Below are positions 52,129-61,073 of a stretch of DNA of 64,000 nt, piece by piece. The position numbers were made by a program, and so were the translations under genes. The DNA comes from Streptomyces sp. DG1A-41 (GTDB lineage Bacteria > Actinomycetota > Actinomycetes > Streptomycetales > Streptomycetaceae), in the NCBI RefSeq assembly GCF_037055355.1, contig NZ_CP146350.1:4363001-4427000 (forward strand), written 5' to 3'. The notes below the pieces were generated by a model. That model had not been told where the DNA came from and did not search any database. It worked only from the letters and a program-made list of their open reading frames with translations. Position 1 is the stretch's first letter, and every line of letters starts with the position of its first letter.

Positions 52129-52302
52129 GGGACGGGAACTTAGGGACGCCACCCGTCAGGTACGTGAGGCCGGGCTGAGAGCCGGCTGTGAACCGACCGG
52201 CGGCATCCGGCCGGCGGGTAAAAATCCGCAGGTCAACGGTAGTTGGCGTGTGAGATCATGGCCGACCTTGCCGGGCCGACTCGGGGAACAGGCGCGATCA
52301 CC

Positions 52303-55296
52303 ATGAAGAACGTCCAGACGGCGCTGACCATGCAGGACGCCATCCTCACCCTTCAGAAGTACTGGAGCGACAACGGCTGCATGATCACGCAGCCGTTGAA
52401 CACCGAGGTCGGCGCGGGTACGGCCAACCCGGCCACGGCGCTGCGGGTGCTCGGTCCCGAGCCGTGGAGCGTCGCCTATGTGGAGCCGAGCGTGCGGCCG
52501 GACGACTCGCGCTACGGCGAAAACCCCAACCGGCTCCAGACCCACACCCAGTTCCAGGTCATCCTCAAGCCCGATCCGGGCAACCCGCAGGAGCTGTACC
52601 TGGGCAGCCTGGAGGCGCTCGGTGTCGACCTGGGCGCGCACGACGTGCGGTTCGTCGAGGACAACTGGGCCTCGCCCGCGCTCGGCGCCTGGGGGCTGGG
52701 CTGGGAGGTCTGGCTGGACGGCATGGAGATCACGCAGTTCACCTACTTCCAGCAGGTCGGCGGTGTCGCCCTGGACCCGGTGTCGGTGGAGATCACGTAC
52801 GGCCTCGAGCGCATCCTGATGAACCTTCAGGGCGTGTCCCACTTCAAGGACATCGTCTACGCGCCGGGCATCACGTACGGCGAGGTGTTCGGGCAGAACG
52901 AGTACGAGATGAGCCGCTACTACCTCGACGACGCCGACCTCGACACCAACCACCGGCTCTTCGAGGCGTACGCGGCCGAGGCCCGGCGCCTGCTCGACCT
53001 GGAGCTGCCGGTCCCGGCGTACATGTACGTGCTCAAGTGCAGCCACACCTTCAACGTGCTCGACGCGCGCGGCGCGATCAGCACCACGGAGCGGGCCAAG
53101 GCGTTCGCGCTGATGCGCGGCCTGACGCACGAGTCGGCCAAGCTGTGGGAGCGGCGGCGGGCCGCGCTGGAGCATCCGCTCGGGGTCGCGGCCGCGCCGG
53201 CCCCGGCCCAGCGGGCCACGCTGCCCAAGGTGCCCGGCGTCGAGACGCTGCTGTTCGAGATCGGCGTGGAGGAACTGCCGTACGCCGACGTCCCCGCCAC
53301 CACCGAGGCGGTGCGCGAGTCGGTCACCGCGAAGCTGGCCGCGACCCGGCTGGGGCACGGCGCGATCACCGTGATGGCCACGCCGCGCCGGATCGTGATC
53401 ACGGTCGACAGCGTGCAGCCGCGCGAGCGGGACACCATGCGGACCGTGCGCGGCCCCAAGGTCGCCGCCGCCTTCAGGGACGGCGCTCCGACGCCTGCCC
53501 TGCTGGGCTTCGCCCGTAGTCAGGGGGCCGAGCCGACCGACGTGCGGATCGTCAACGTCAAGGGTGTCGAGTACGTGGCCGTCACCCGGCACGAGGAGGG
53601 GCGTCCGGCCGTCGAGGTGCTCAGCGATCTGCTGGCCGAGGTCGTGTCGGGGCTGCGGGCCGGGCGCAACATGCGGTGGAGCGACCCGGGTCTGTCGTTC
53701 TCACGGCCCGTGCGCTGGCTGCTCGCGCTGCTGGGCCGTACTCCCCTGCCCGTGGTGGTCTCCTCGCTCGCCGCGAGCGACACGACGCGGGTGCAGCGCC
53801 AGGCTCCCTACCCGGTCGTCCGCGTGACCTCGGCCGAGGGCTATCCGCATTTCCTGCACATGCACGGCATCCTGCTCGACCGGGATGCCCGGCGCGGCGC
53901 GGTGGTCCGCGGTGCCGTTGAGGCGGCGGCCGAGGTGGGCGGGCGGATCGACGTGGCGGGCCAGGCCGGTCTGATCGACGAGATCACCGACATCCTGGAG
54001 TTCCCGTACGCCGTGCGGGGGTCGTTCGACGAGCGTTACCTGGAACTGCCCGCGAGCGTCCTGACCACCGTGATGCGCAAGCACCAGCGCTATCTGCCAG
54101 TGCTGGACGGCGAGCGGCTGATGCCGCACTTCGTCACCTTCGCCAACGCCCTGTGCGACGACGACGTGGTGCGGGCGGGCAACGAGGCGGTGCTGCGGGC
54201 CCGTTACGAGGACGCCGCGTTCTTCTGGCGGGCGGATCTGAAGGTGGCGCCGGAGGAATTCCGGCGGCGGCTGGACAAGCTGACCTTCGAGGACCGGCTC
54301 GGAACGGTCGCCGACCGCGCCGACCGGCTCGCCTCCCTCGCCCTGGACCTGGCCGGGCGGGCCGGGCTTCCGGAGGAGGAGGTGGAGGTCGTGCGGCGGG
54401 CCGGTGCGCTGGCGAAGTTCGATCTGGCCTCGCAGATGGTGATCGAGTTCTCCGGACTGGCCGGGGTGATGGCCGAGGAGTACGCCCGCCGGGCCGGCGA
54501 GTCCGCCGAGGTCGCCCGGGCCCTGGTCGAGATGGAGCTCCCGCGCTCCGCCGGCGGCGCCCTGCCGGCCGGGGACGCGGGTGCCGTGCTGTCGCTCGCC
54601 GACCGGTTCGACCTGGTGACGGGCATGTTCGTGATCGGGGCCGCGCCGACCGGGAGTTCCGATCCGTACGGGGTGCGCAGGGCCGCGATCGGACTGCTCA
54701 ACGTGCTGCGGAGTCTGCCCGCCGTGGTCGGGGTGCGGGTGAGCGAGGGGTTGCGCGCGGCGGCCGTACGGTACGCCGCGCAGGGCGTCGAGGTACCCGC
54801 CGAGCGGGTCGCCGAGGCCGCCGAGCTGATCACCCGGCGCTACGAGCAGCAGCTCACGGACGCCGGGCACGAGCATCGGCTCGTGCAGGCCGTCCTGGTG
54901 TGGGCCGACCGGCCCTCCCACGGCGACCGCACCCTGGCCACACTGGAGCGGCACATCGGCACGGAGGAGTTCGAGGTCCTCGCTGCCGCGTTCCAGCGGG
55001 TGCTGCGCATCCTTCCCGAGGGCGGCGTCGAGGCGGCGGATCAGTCGCTGCTGACCGCGCCCGCCGAGCTGCGTCTCGCCGAGAGCGCCGACGCCGTACG
55101 CCAGGCCCTGCACGGCCGCGGGGACGACCTCGGGGCTCTGATCGAGGTCTCCGTCCCGCTGGTCGACGCGATCAGCACCTTCTTCGACGAGGTGCTGGTG
55201 ATGGACCCCGACCCGGCGGTCCGCGCGGCCCGGCTGGCGCTGCTCACTCAGGTGGCGGGGCTGGCGCGTAACACGCTGGACTGGGGCGCGCTGTAG
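52303..55296 (+). CDS. glyS: Glycine--tRNA ligase, fused alpha and beta subunits
   Basis: A 997-residue aminoacyl-tRNA synthetase. Residues about 1-290 match the bacterial alpha subunit throughout ([68 protein letters not shown]). After an Ala/Pro linker (about 300-320) the beta subunit follows: [12 protein letters not shown], the HD-like and anticodon regions, ending near [13 protein letters not shown]. The total equals the sum of E. coli GlyQ and GlyS. ATG 52303 is taken; an in-frame ATG at 52258 is possible. Most streptomycetes rely on the unrelated homodimeric GlyRS, so this may be a second copy. Confidence 0.93.
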   Translation: MKNVQTALTMQDAILTLQKYWSDNGCMITQPLNTEVGAGTANPATALRVLGPEPWSVAYVEPSVRPDDSRYGENPNRLQTHTQFQVILKPDPGNPQELYLGSLEALGVDLGAHDVRFVEDNWASPALGAWGLGWEVWLDGMEITQFTYFQQVGGVALDPVSVEITYGLERILMNLQGVSHFKDIVYAPGITYGEVFGQNEYEMSRYYLDDADLDTNHRLFEAYAAEARRLLDLELPVPAYMYVLKCSHTFNVLDARGAISTTERAKAFALMRGLTHESAKLWERRRAALEHPLGVAAAPAPAQRATLPKVPGVETLLFEIGVEELPYADVPATTEAVRESVTAKLAATRLGHGAITVMATPRRIVITVDSVQPRERDTMRTVRGPKVAAAFRDGAPTPALLGFARSQGAEPTDVRIVNVKGVEYVAVTRHEEGRPAVEVLSDLLAEVVSGLRAGRNMRWSDPGLSFSRPVRWLLALLGRTPLPVVVSSLAASDTTRVQRQAPYPVVRVTSAEGYPHFLHMHGILLDRDARRGAVVRGAVEAAAEVGGRIDVAGQAGLIDEITDILEFPYAVRGSFDERYLELPASVLTTVMRKHQRYLPVLDGERLMPHFVTFANALCDDDVVRAGNEAVLRARYEDAAFFWRADLKVAPEEFRRRLDKLTFEDRLGTVADRADRLASLALDLAGRAGLPEEEVEVVRRAGALAKFDLASQMVIEFSGLAGVMAEEYARRAGESAEVARALVEMELPRSAGGALPAGDAGAVLSLADRFDLVTGMFVIGAAPTGSSDPYGVRRAAIGLLNVLRSLPAVVGVRVSEGLRAAAVRYAAQGVEVPAERVAEAAELITRRYEQQLTDAGHEHRLVQAVLVWADRPSHGDRTLATLERHIGTEEFEVLAAAFQRVLRILPEGGVEAADQSLLTAPAELRLAESADAVRQALHGRGDDLGALIEVSVPLVDAISTFFDEVLVMDPDPAVRAARLALLTQVAGLARNTLDWGAL

Positions 55297-55368
55297 GGCG
55301 GGCGTTCAGGGGGACAGACCTGCAGGGTGGACGGACGTCCAGGGAGGACTGACGTTCAGGGGGCTGAC

Positions 55369-55382
55369 GTTTCACGTGAAAC
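55369..55382. promoter_or_regulatory. parS: parS (ParB-binding) site
   Basis: GTTTCACGTGAAAC, a perfect 14-bp palindrome identical to the Streptomyces parS consensus, in the gap between the GlyRS and RsbW-like genes. ParB binds such sites, which cluster around oriC, to organise origin segregation in aerial hyphae. Confidence 0.9.
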
Positions 55383-55419
55383 ACCGCCCGCCTCCGTGCC
55401 GATCGGGCGTCGGCAGAGG

Positions 55420-55890
55420 TCAGACCGCCATCAGCGGCGCTGCGTCCTCGCGCCACTTGAGGACCTTGTCGAAGCTCACCACAGCCCCGCCCCGACCGGG
55501 CTTGTTGCCGATGTGGACATGGTCGGCGAGCTCCTCGATGAGGCACAGCCCTCTGCCGTTCTCCGCGTCGGTGTGCACGGGCCGGATCGGCGGGCGGGAC
55601 CGGCCGGTGGAGGCCGCGGGGAACCCCGGGCCCGCGTCGGCGACCTCGATCCGGCACTTCTCGCCGTCGAGATACGCCGTGACCCGGTACGCCTCCGAAC
55701 CGGGCCCGCCGCACGCCGTGCCCCCGCCGTGCTCCACGGCGTTCGCGCAGGCCTCGCTGAGGGCGACGGAGAGGTCGTAGGAGATATCGGGATCGACGCC
55801 CGCGGTCTCCATCGTGCCGATCAGAAGGCGCCTGGCGAGCGGCACGCTCGCAGCTTCGCGCCGCAGATGGAGTGACCACCAGATGCTCAT
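55420..55890 (-). CDS. RsbW-like anti-sigma ATP-binding protein
   Basis: A 156-residue GHKL protein. N-box LSVALSEACANAVEHGG, G1 IEVADAGPGFP, G2 ENGRGLCLIEELADHV. The size fits a minimal anti-sigma kinase. No sigma or antagonist gene is adjacent. The parS site lies 38 bp past its stop. Confidence 0.88.
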   Translation of the reverse strand: MSIWWSLHLRREAASVPLARRLLIGTMETAGVDPDISYDLSVALSEACANAVEHGGGTACGGPGSEAYRVTAYLDGEKCRIEVADAGPGFPAASTGRSRPPIRPVHTDAENGRGLCLIEELADHVHIGNKPGRGGAVVSFDKVLKWREDAAPLMAV

Positions 55891-56114
55891 GCTCCAGCCT
55901 CCTGGCCGCGGCTCGACATACCGTTACGTATTGCCCTGAGTCCCCGCATGTAAGCGTGAAGTTGACGTGATGCCGCCCATACGGCGGATGCGCCCAAGCC
56001 CTGATCGATGTATGTGGAGGGGCGGGCGGGGCCAGAGAGTGACGTTCCGGTCGTACGGCACCTTGCGGACCTGCCGCACCAGGCCCGCGGGGCCAGTGCG
56101 ATGATGAGCCCGCC

Positions 56115-56930
56115 ATGACTGCCCCCCACGCGTGCGCGACGCGCTCCGGACTCAAGCTCCGGATCCTGCGGGCCGCGGTGTTCGCCGCGGTCTGTGTCGT
56201 GCTGGCCGGGGCAGGTCACGCGCTCGCCTCCTGCGACGGCATTCCGCTGTGGACACTGGGCGCCGGGTTCCTCGGGGTAGTCGCGGTGGCGGCACCGTTC
56301 GCCGGGCGCGTGCGCTCGCTGCCGGGGATCGCGGCGCTGCTCGCGGCCGGCCAGGCGGTGTTGCACACGTTGTTCGGACTCGGTCAGCACGGCACGGCCG
56401 CCGCCACATCCGCAGTGTCGGCGGGCGCGAGCGACGCCGCGCTGGTCCAGCAGGCCGCGCGGCTCGTGTGTGGCGCGACGGCGGCGGCGATCAGCCCGGC
56501 GCAGGCCCACAAGATCCTCACCGACGCCCGGATCCAGTCGGCCACGGGAGCGCAAACGCACCTGCCGGCGGACGCCGGGACATCGGCCTCGCTGTGGCCG
56601 TCCCTGCCGATGCTGCTCGGTCACGTCCTCGCGGCGATCGCCGCCGGTTGGCTGCTGCGCCACGGCGACCTGGCTCTGCTGCGGCTCACCGAACTGTCGG
56701 CGCAGGATGTCACGGAAGGGGCGCTCGTGCGCTCCCTGCGGGCCGCGCTCGCGCTGGTGCGCGCCCTGCGCGCCGGGCTGCCGGGAGCGCCGGAGGCATG
56801 TCCGCGCCCTGTGCACGCCATGCGGCCCGCGCCTGCGATACCGCGCACGACCGCACTCCAGCACACGGTGATCCGGCGCGGCCCGCCGGCCGTCACGACT
56901 CGCGCCTCCGCACTCGCCCTCGCCCCCTGA
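56115..56930 (+). CDS. Hypothetical membrane protein preceding the copper genes
   Basis: A 271-residue protein with four or so hydrophobic helices (LRAAVFAAVCVVLAGAGHALA, LWTLGAGFLGVVAVAAPFA, GIAALLAAGQAVLHTLFGL, MLLGHVLAAIAAGWLLRHGDLALL). Ala-rich, with several His (GQHG, LLGHV, LLRHGD, MRP) that could bind copper. No family recognised. It lies 139 bp upstream of ycnI in the same direction, so it may belong to the copper operon. Confidence 0.75.
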   Translation: MTAPHACATRSGLKLRILRAAVFAAVCVVLAGAGHALASCDGIPLWTLGAGFLGVVAVAAPFAGRVRSLPGIAALLAAGQAVLHTLFGLGQHGTAAATSAVSAGASDAALVQQAARLVCGATAAAISPAQAHKILTDARIQSATGAQTHLPADAGTSASLWPSLPMLLGHVLAAIAAGWLLRHGDLALLRLTELSAQDVTEGALVRSLRAALALVRALRAGLPGAPEACPRPVHAMRPAPAIPRTTALQHTVIRRGPPAVTTRASALALAP

Positions 56931-57069
56931 CGCGACGCGACCACCACTCCGCCTTTTCGTACGATCCGGATGATTCGGACGACTTGGAGGGGGCCGCCGT
57001 CGTGCGGCACGCGCGCGTGCGTATCCCTCTTCCCCGTTCCGACCCGACTCACAGCGGAGTGCTCCTTCC

Positions 57070-57810
57070 ATGAAGGCTTCCCGTATCGCCGCGGCCGGTG
57101 CCGCCGCCGGTGTCACCGTTCTCGCCCTGTCCGCCCCCGCCTTCGCGCACGTCACCGTGCAGCCCGAGGGCGACGCCGCAAAGGGCGGCTACGCAGTCGT
57201 CGACTTCAAGGTCCCCAACGAGCGGGACGACGCCTCGACCACCAAGCTCGAGGTCACCTTCCCCACCGACCACCCGCTGGCCTCGGTGATGCCCGAGCCG
57301 ATGCCCGGCTGGAAGATCGACGTCACCAAGTCCAAGCTGGACAAGCCGCTGGAAATGCACGGCGAGAAGATCTCCGAGGTCGTCAGCAAGGTCACCTGGA
57401 CCGCCGACGGCAAGGGCATCGAGCCCGGCTACTTCGAGAAGTTCCCGGTCTCGATCGGCCAACTGCCCGAGGACACCGACCAGCTGGTCTTCAAGGCCCT
57501 CCAGACGTACTCCAACAAGGAGATCGTCCGCTGGATCGAGGTGCCGCAGGAGGGCCAGGAGGAGCCCGACAACCCGGCCCCGGTGCTGGAGCTGTCCGCC
57601 GCGTCCGAGGACGGGCACCACGCAGCCTCGGGCGATGACGCCTCCGCCGCCGAGTCGGCCGAGAAGGCCTCCGCCGACACCGCCGCCGACACCGGCTCCT
57701 CCGACAGCACCGACACCACCGCCCGCGTCCTGGGCGTCGTCGGCATCGTGGTCGGCGCCGCGGGCGTCGCCTACGGCGTGCTGGCCGGGCGTCGGCGCAC
57801 CAACGCCTGA
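57070..57810 (+). CDS. YcnI-like copper-binding membrane protein (DUF1775)
   Basis: A 246-residue exported protein. Signal peptide ends at FAHVTVQPEG, so the mature N-terminus starts with His, the copper ligand of YcnI; the conserved Trp is in EPMPGWKIDV. A Ser/Ala/Asp-rich stalk (about 185-215) and a C-terminal helix (LGVVGIVVGAAGVAYGVLA) with RRR anchor it in the membrane facing out. First clear gene of the copper-handling run. Confidence 0.9.
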   Translation: MKASRIAAAGAAAGVTVLALSAPAFAHVTVQPEGDAAKGGYAVVDFKVPNERDDASTTKLEVTFPTDHPLASVMPEPMPGWKIDVTKSKLDKPLEMHGEKISEVVSKVTWTADGKGIEPGYFEKFPVSIGQLPEDTDQLVFKALQTYSNKEIVRWIEVPQEGQEEPDNPAPVLELSAASEDGHHAASGDDASAAESAEKASADTAADTGSSDSTDTTARVLGVVGIVVGAAGVAYGVLAGRRRTNA

Positions 57811-57827
57811 CGCCTCTTCCGTTGCAC

Positions 57828-57877
57828 GGCGCGCGCCGGGTTCCCGCCCCCGGGCGGGGGCACCCCCGGTGCGCGCC
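57828..57877 (+). promoter_or_regulatory. Large GC stem-loop between ycnI and sco1
   Basis: GGCGCGCGCCGGG (57828-57840) pairs with CCCGGTGCGCGCC (57865-57877) with one G-T pair, enclosing a second perfect hairpin CCCGCCC/GGGCGGG. It fills most of the 95-bp gap and may attenuate or process the operon transcript so that downstream genes are expressed at a different level. Confidence 0.5.
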
Positions 57878-57905
57878 GGGTCACCGACATCTGGGACATT
57901 TCTCT

Positions 57906-58559
57906 ATGCGCACCAAGACCTTCGCCGCGGCCGCTCTGCTCGCCGCGGCCTCCCTGACCCTCACCGCCTGCGGCAGCGGCAACGACAGCGACAAGCCCGT
58001 CGCCGTGGTGTCGGAGCAGGCCGGTAGCGACAAGGCCGCCACCGTCCTCGACAAGCCGTTCGAGAAGCCGGACCTGGTTCTCACCGACACGCAGGGCAAG
58101 AAGTACGACCTCCGCAAGGAGACCGAGGGCAAGCCCACGCTGATCTACTTCGGCTACACCCACTGCCCCGACGTGTGCCCGTCGACGATGAGCAACATCG
58201 CCGTGGCCAAGAAGCAGCTGCCCAAGGCCGAGCAGGACGAGCTGCGCGTCGTGTTCGTCACCACCGACCCGGACCGCGACAAGCCGGCCGAGCTCGGCAA
58301 GTGGCTCAAGGGCATCGACCCGCAGTTCGTCGGCCTCACCGGCGACTTCGCGACCATCCAGGCCGGCGCCCGTACCCTCGGCATCTCCATCGATCCGCCG
58401 CACAAGGACAAGAACGGCAAGATCGTCTCCGAGCACGGCACCCAGGTCATCGCCTTCTCGCCGAAGACCGACGGCGGCTATGTGCTCTACGGCGAGGACG
58501 CCACCGTCGACGACTACACCAAGGACCTCCCCAAGATCGCCAAGGGGGAGAACCCGTGA
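57906..58559 (+). CDS. SCO1/SenC family copper chaperone lipoprotein
   Basis: A 217-residue lipoprotein (lipobox LTAC). The thioredoxin-like fold carries the copper motif YTHCPDVCPSTM (CxxxC) and a downstream His in DPPHKDK. Role: delivery of copper to the CuA site of cytochrome c oxidase. Ends with a GTGA overlap with the PCuAC gene. Confidence 0.93.
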   Translation: MRTKTFAAAALLAAASLTLTACGSGNDSDKPVAVVSEQAGSDKAATVLDKPFEKPDLVLTDTQGKKYDLRKETEGKPTLIYFGYTHCPDVCPSTMSNIAVAKKQLPKAEQDELRVVFVTTDPDRDKPAELGKWLKGIDPQFVGLTGDFATIQAGARTLGISIDPPHKDKNGKIVSEHGTQVIAFSPKTDGGYVLYGEDATVDDYTKDLPKIAKGENP

Positions 58560-59038
58560 GGCGGCGGCTCGGCCCGGCGGCCCTCGTCATAGCCGGGGCG
58601 GTGGCCCTTGCGGGCTGCGGCGGCTCGGACTCGGAATCCGGGGACTCCGGTTCCGGCAACGGCAAGGCGGAACTCTCCGTGGGCTCCGCGTACATGCCGC
58701 AGCCCGTCTCCGACGAGATGGCGGCCGGCTTCTTCACCGTCACGAACAAGGGCGGGGCCGCCGACGAGCTGACCTCGGTCACCAGCGACGTCGCCGGCCA
58801 GGTCACCGTGCACGAGACCGTCGGCTCAGCCATGCAGGAGGTCAAGAGCCTGAAGGTCCCCGCCCACGGCGAACTCGTGCTGAAGAGCGGCGGCAACCAC
58901 CTGATGTTCGAGCAGCTGAAGCGCCGGCCGAAGGAAGGTCAGACCGTCTCAGTCGAGCTGCACTTCGCCCACTCCGGCCCGGTCAAGGTCGAGATGCCGG
59001 TGAAGTCGGCGACCTACCGCCCGACGACCGGACACTGA
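58556..59038 (+). CDS. PCu(A)C-type copper chaperone lipoprotein
   Basis: A 160-residue lipoprotein (lipobox LAGC) with the copper(I) motif HETVGSAM ... GGNHLMF, i.e. the H(M)x10Mx21HxM pattern. Works with the Sco protein in metalation of cytochrome oxidase. GTG 58556 overlaps the sco stop by 4 nt. Confidence 0.92.
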   Translation: MRRRLGPAALVIAGAVALAGCGGSDSESGDSGSGNGKAELSVGSAYMPQPVSDEMAAGFFTVTNKGGAADELTSVTSDVAGQVTVHETVGSAMQEVKSLKVPAHGELVLKSGGNHLMFEQLKRRPKEGQTVSVELHFAHSGPVKVEMPVKSATYRPTTGH

Positions 59039-59051
59039 GGGAGGGACCACT

Positions 59052-61067
59052 GTGACGCAGACCATCGCCCCCCGCGTCCGGACCGTGGTGCTGCTGCTCC
59101 TGGCCGCGGCCTGCGCACTCCTCGCCGGCGCCGGTCCGGCCTCCGCGCACGCCGCGGTGACCGGCAGCGACCCCGCGCAGGGGGCGGTGGTCGACAAGGC
59201 CCCGGCCCGGATCTCGCTCACCTTCTCCGAGCAGGTCGCGATGTCCGACGACTCGCTGCGCGTGCTCGACCCCGAGGGCAAGCGCGTCGACGCGGGCGAG
59301 CCGTCCAACGTCAGCGGCACGACGTACGCCGTGCGGCTCCGATCCGGCCTGCCCGACGGCACCTACACGGTCGCCTACCAGGTGGTGTCCGCCGACAGTC
59401 ACCCCGTCGCCGGCGCCTACACCTTCTCCATCGGCGCCCCGTCCAAGACGTCCGTGACGGTCTCCGAGCAGACGGCCGACGACGGCGTGGTCGGCTGGCT
59501 GTACGGCTTCGGGCGGTACGTGTCCTACGCCGGGTTCATCGTGATGGCCGGCGGCGCCGCCTTCGTCCTCGCCTGCTGGCCACGCGGCTCCGGAGTGCGG
59601 CCCGTGCAGCGGTTCGTCGTCTCCGGGTGGCTCGCGCTCACCGCCGCGACCCTCGCCCTGCTGCTCCTGCGCGGCTCCTTCACCGGCTCCGGGAAGGTCG
59701 CCGACGTCTTCGACCTGTCCCTGCTCGGGCAGGTACTCCAGACCAAGACCGGCGCGGCCCTGGTGTCCCGTCTACTGCTGCTCGCCGCGGCGGCGCTGTT
59801 CATCGCCGTGCTGTTCGGGGCGTACGACAAGCGGGACGACCCCCAGGAGAAGCGGGACCTGACCTTCGGGCTCGCGATCGGCGGCGTCGTCGTGGCAGCC
59901 GGGCTCGCCGCGAGCTGGGCGATGTCCGAGCACGCCTCAGTCGGGCTCCAGGCGGGCATCGCCATGCCGGTCGACGTCGTCCATCTGCTCGCCGTCGCCG
60001 CGTGGCTCGGCGGACTGGGCGCGCTGCTCGTCGCCCTGTACCGGGCACCCGCCGAAGCGCCGGTCGACGCGTCGGCCGTACGCCGCTTCTCCCGCGTCGC
60101 CTTCGGCAGCGTCCTCGCGCTGATCGCGACCGGGACGTACCAGTCGTGGCGCCAGCTCGGCTCCTGGTCGGCCTTCACCGACACGCGCTACGGACAGCTG
60201 CTCCTCGCCAAGATCGCCCTCGTGACCGTCCTGGTCGGCGTCGCGTGGATCTCACGCCGGTGGACGGGCCGGCTGGCTCCGCCGGTGCCGGCACCGGCGG
60301 AGCGGGAGAAGGCGCGGGTCGGGGTGGGGGCTGATGCCTCCGGTGAGGCGGAAACCGACGTGACCGGCCGAACCGTCACGGACGCAGAGGCCGACACGGA
60401 CGCCGACGCCGACACCGGTGAGCAGTCTGATTCCGAGCCCGCCGACACCGGTGAGCAGTCTGATCCCGAGCCCGCCGACACCGAGCGGGCCGCGCAGCTC
60501 GCCCGGCAGCGGACCGCCCGGGACGCCGCTCGGCAGAAGCGGCTGCGGGACGCCGACCCGAACCGCTTCGGCCTGCGCCGCTCCGTGCTGGCCGAGGCCG
60601 GCATCGCGGTCGTCCTGCTCGCCGTCACCACCGTCCTCACGCAGACCGAGCCGGGACGCACGGAACAGGAGGCCAAGGCCGCCACATCGTCCTCCGCGTC
60701 CCCCTCGCCCGACACGGGCGCGTCCGGGGCACTCACCCTGAACATGCCCTTCGACACCGGCGGCAAGGACGGCAAGGGCATCGTCACCGTCGACCTCGAC
60801 CCCGCACGCGTGGGCGGCAACGAGATGCACGTCTACGTGGAGCGGCCCAACGGCCAGTCCTTCGACATCCCCGAGGTGAAGGTCGACTTCACCCTGCAAA
60901 CCAAGGACATCGGGCCGCTGCCCGTCGTCCCCGACCACATCGCAACCGGACACTGGTCGGCGAACGGAGTGCAGATCCCCATGGCCGGCGACTGGAAGGT
61001 CGACGTGACCGTGCGGACCTCCGACATCGACGAGGTGACCGTTTCCAAGAACGCGCAGATCGGCTGA
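59052..61067 (+). CDS. CopC-CopD fusion copper transport protein
   Basis: A 671-residue protein. Signal peptide then CopC domain from the mature HAAVTGSDPAQGAVV (N-terminal His ligand) to about 130, with VVSADSHPVAGAYTF the second copper site. The CopD domain has eight helices (about 145-430). An acidic linker with repeated DTGEQSDSEPA (about 440-485), one more helix and a C-terminal beta domain (about 545-671) follow. Takes up or exports copper across the membrane. GTG 59052 after GGGAGGGA. Confidence 0.92.
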   Translation: MTQTIAPRVRTVVLLLLAAACALLAGAGPASAHAAVTGSDPAQGAVVDKAPARISLTFSEQVAMSDDSLRVLDPEGKRVDAGEPSNVSGTTYAVRLRSGLPDGTYTVAYQVVSADSHPVAGAYTFSIGAPSKTSVTVSEQTADDGVVGWLYGFGRYVSYAGFIVMAGGAAFVLACWPRGSGVRPVQRFVVSGWLALTAATLALLLLRGSFTGSGKVADVFDLSLLGQVLQTKTGAALVSRLLLLAAAALFIAVLFGAYDKRDDPQEKRDLTFGLAIGGVVVAAGLAASWAMSEHASVGLQAGIAMPVDVVHLLAVAAWLGGLGALLVALYRAPAEAPVDASAVRRFSRVAFGSVLALIATGTYQSWRQLGSWSAFTDTRYGQLLLAKIALVTVLVGVAWISRRWTGRLAPPVPAPAEREKARVGVGADASGEAETDVTGRTVTDAEADTDADADTGEQSDSEPADTGEQSDPEPADTERAAQLARQRTARDAARQKRLRDADPNRFGLRRSVLAEAGIAVVLLAVTTVLTQTEPGRTEQEAKAATSSSASPSPDTGASGALTLNMPFDTGGKDGKGIVTVDLDPARVGGNEMHVYVERPNGQSFDIPEVKVDFTLQTKDIGPLPVVPDHIATGHWSANGVQIPMAGDWKVDVTVRTSDIDEVTVSKNAQIG

Positions 61068-61073
61068 ACCACC

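Noticed and set aside
52129..52302. T-box riboswitch upstream of the glycyl-tRNA synthetase
   Set aside because: The 174-bp gap is too short for stem I plus antiterminator and the TGGNACCGCG T-box core is not present.
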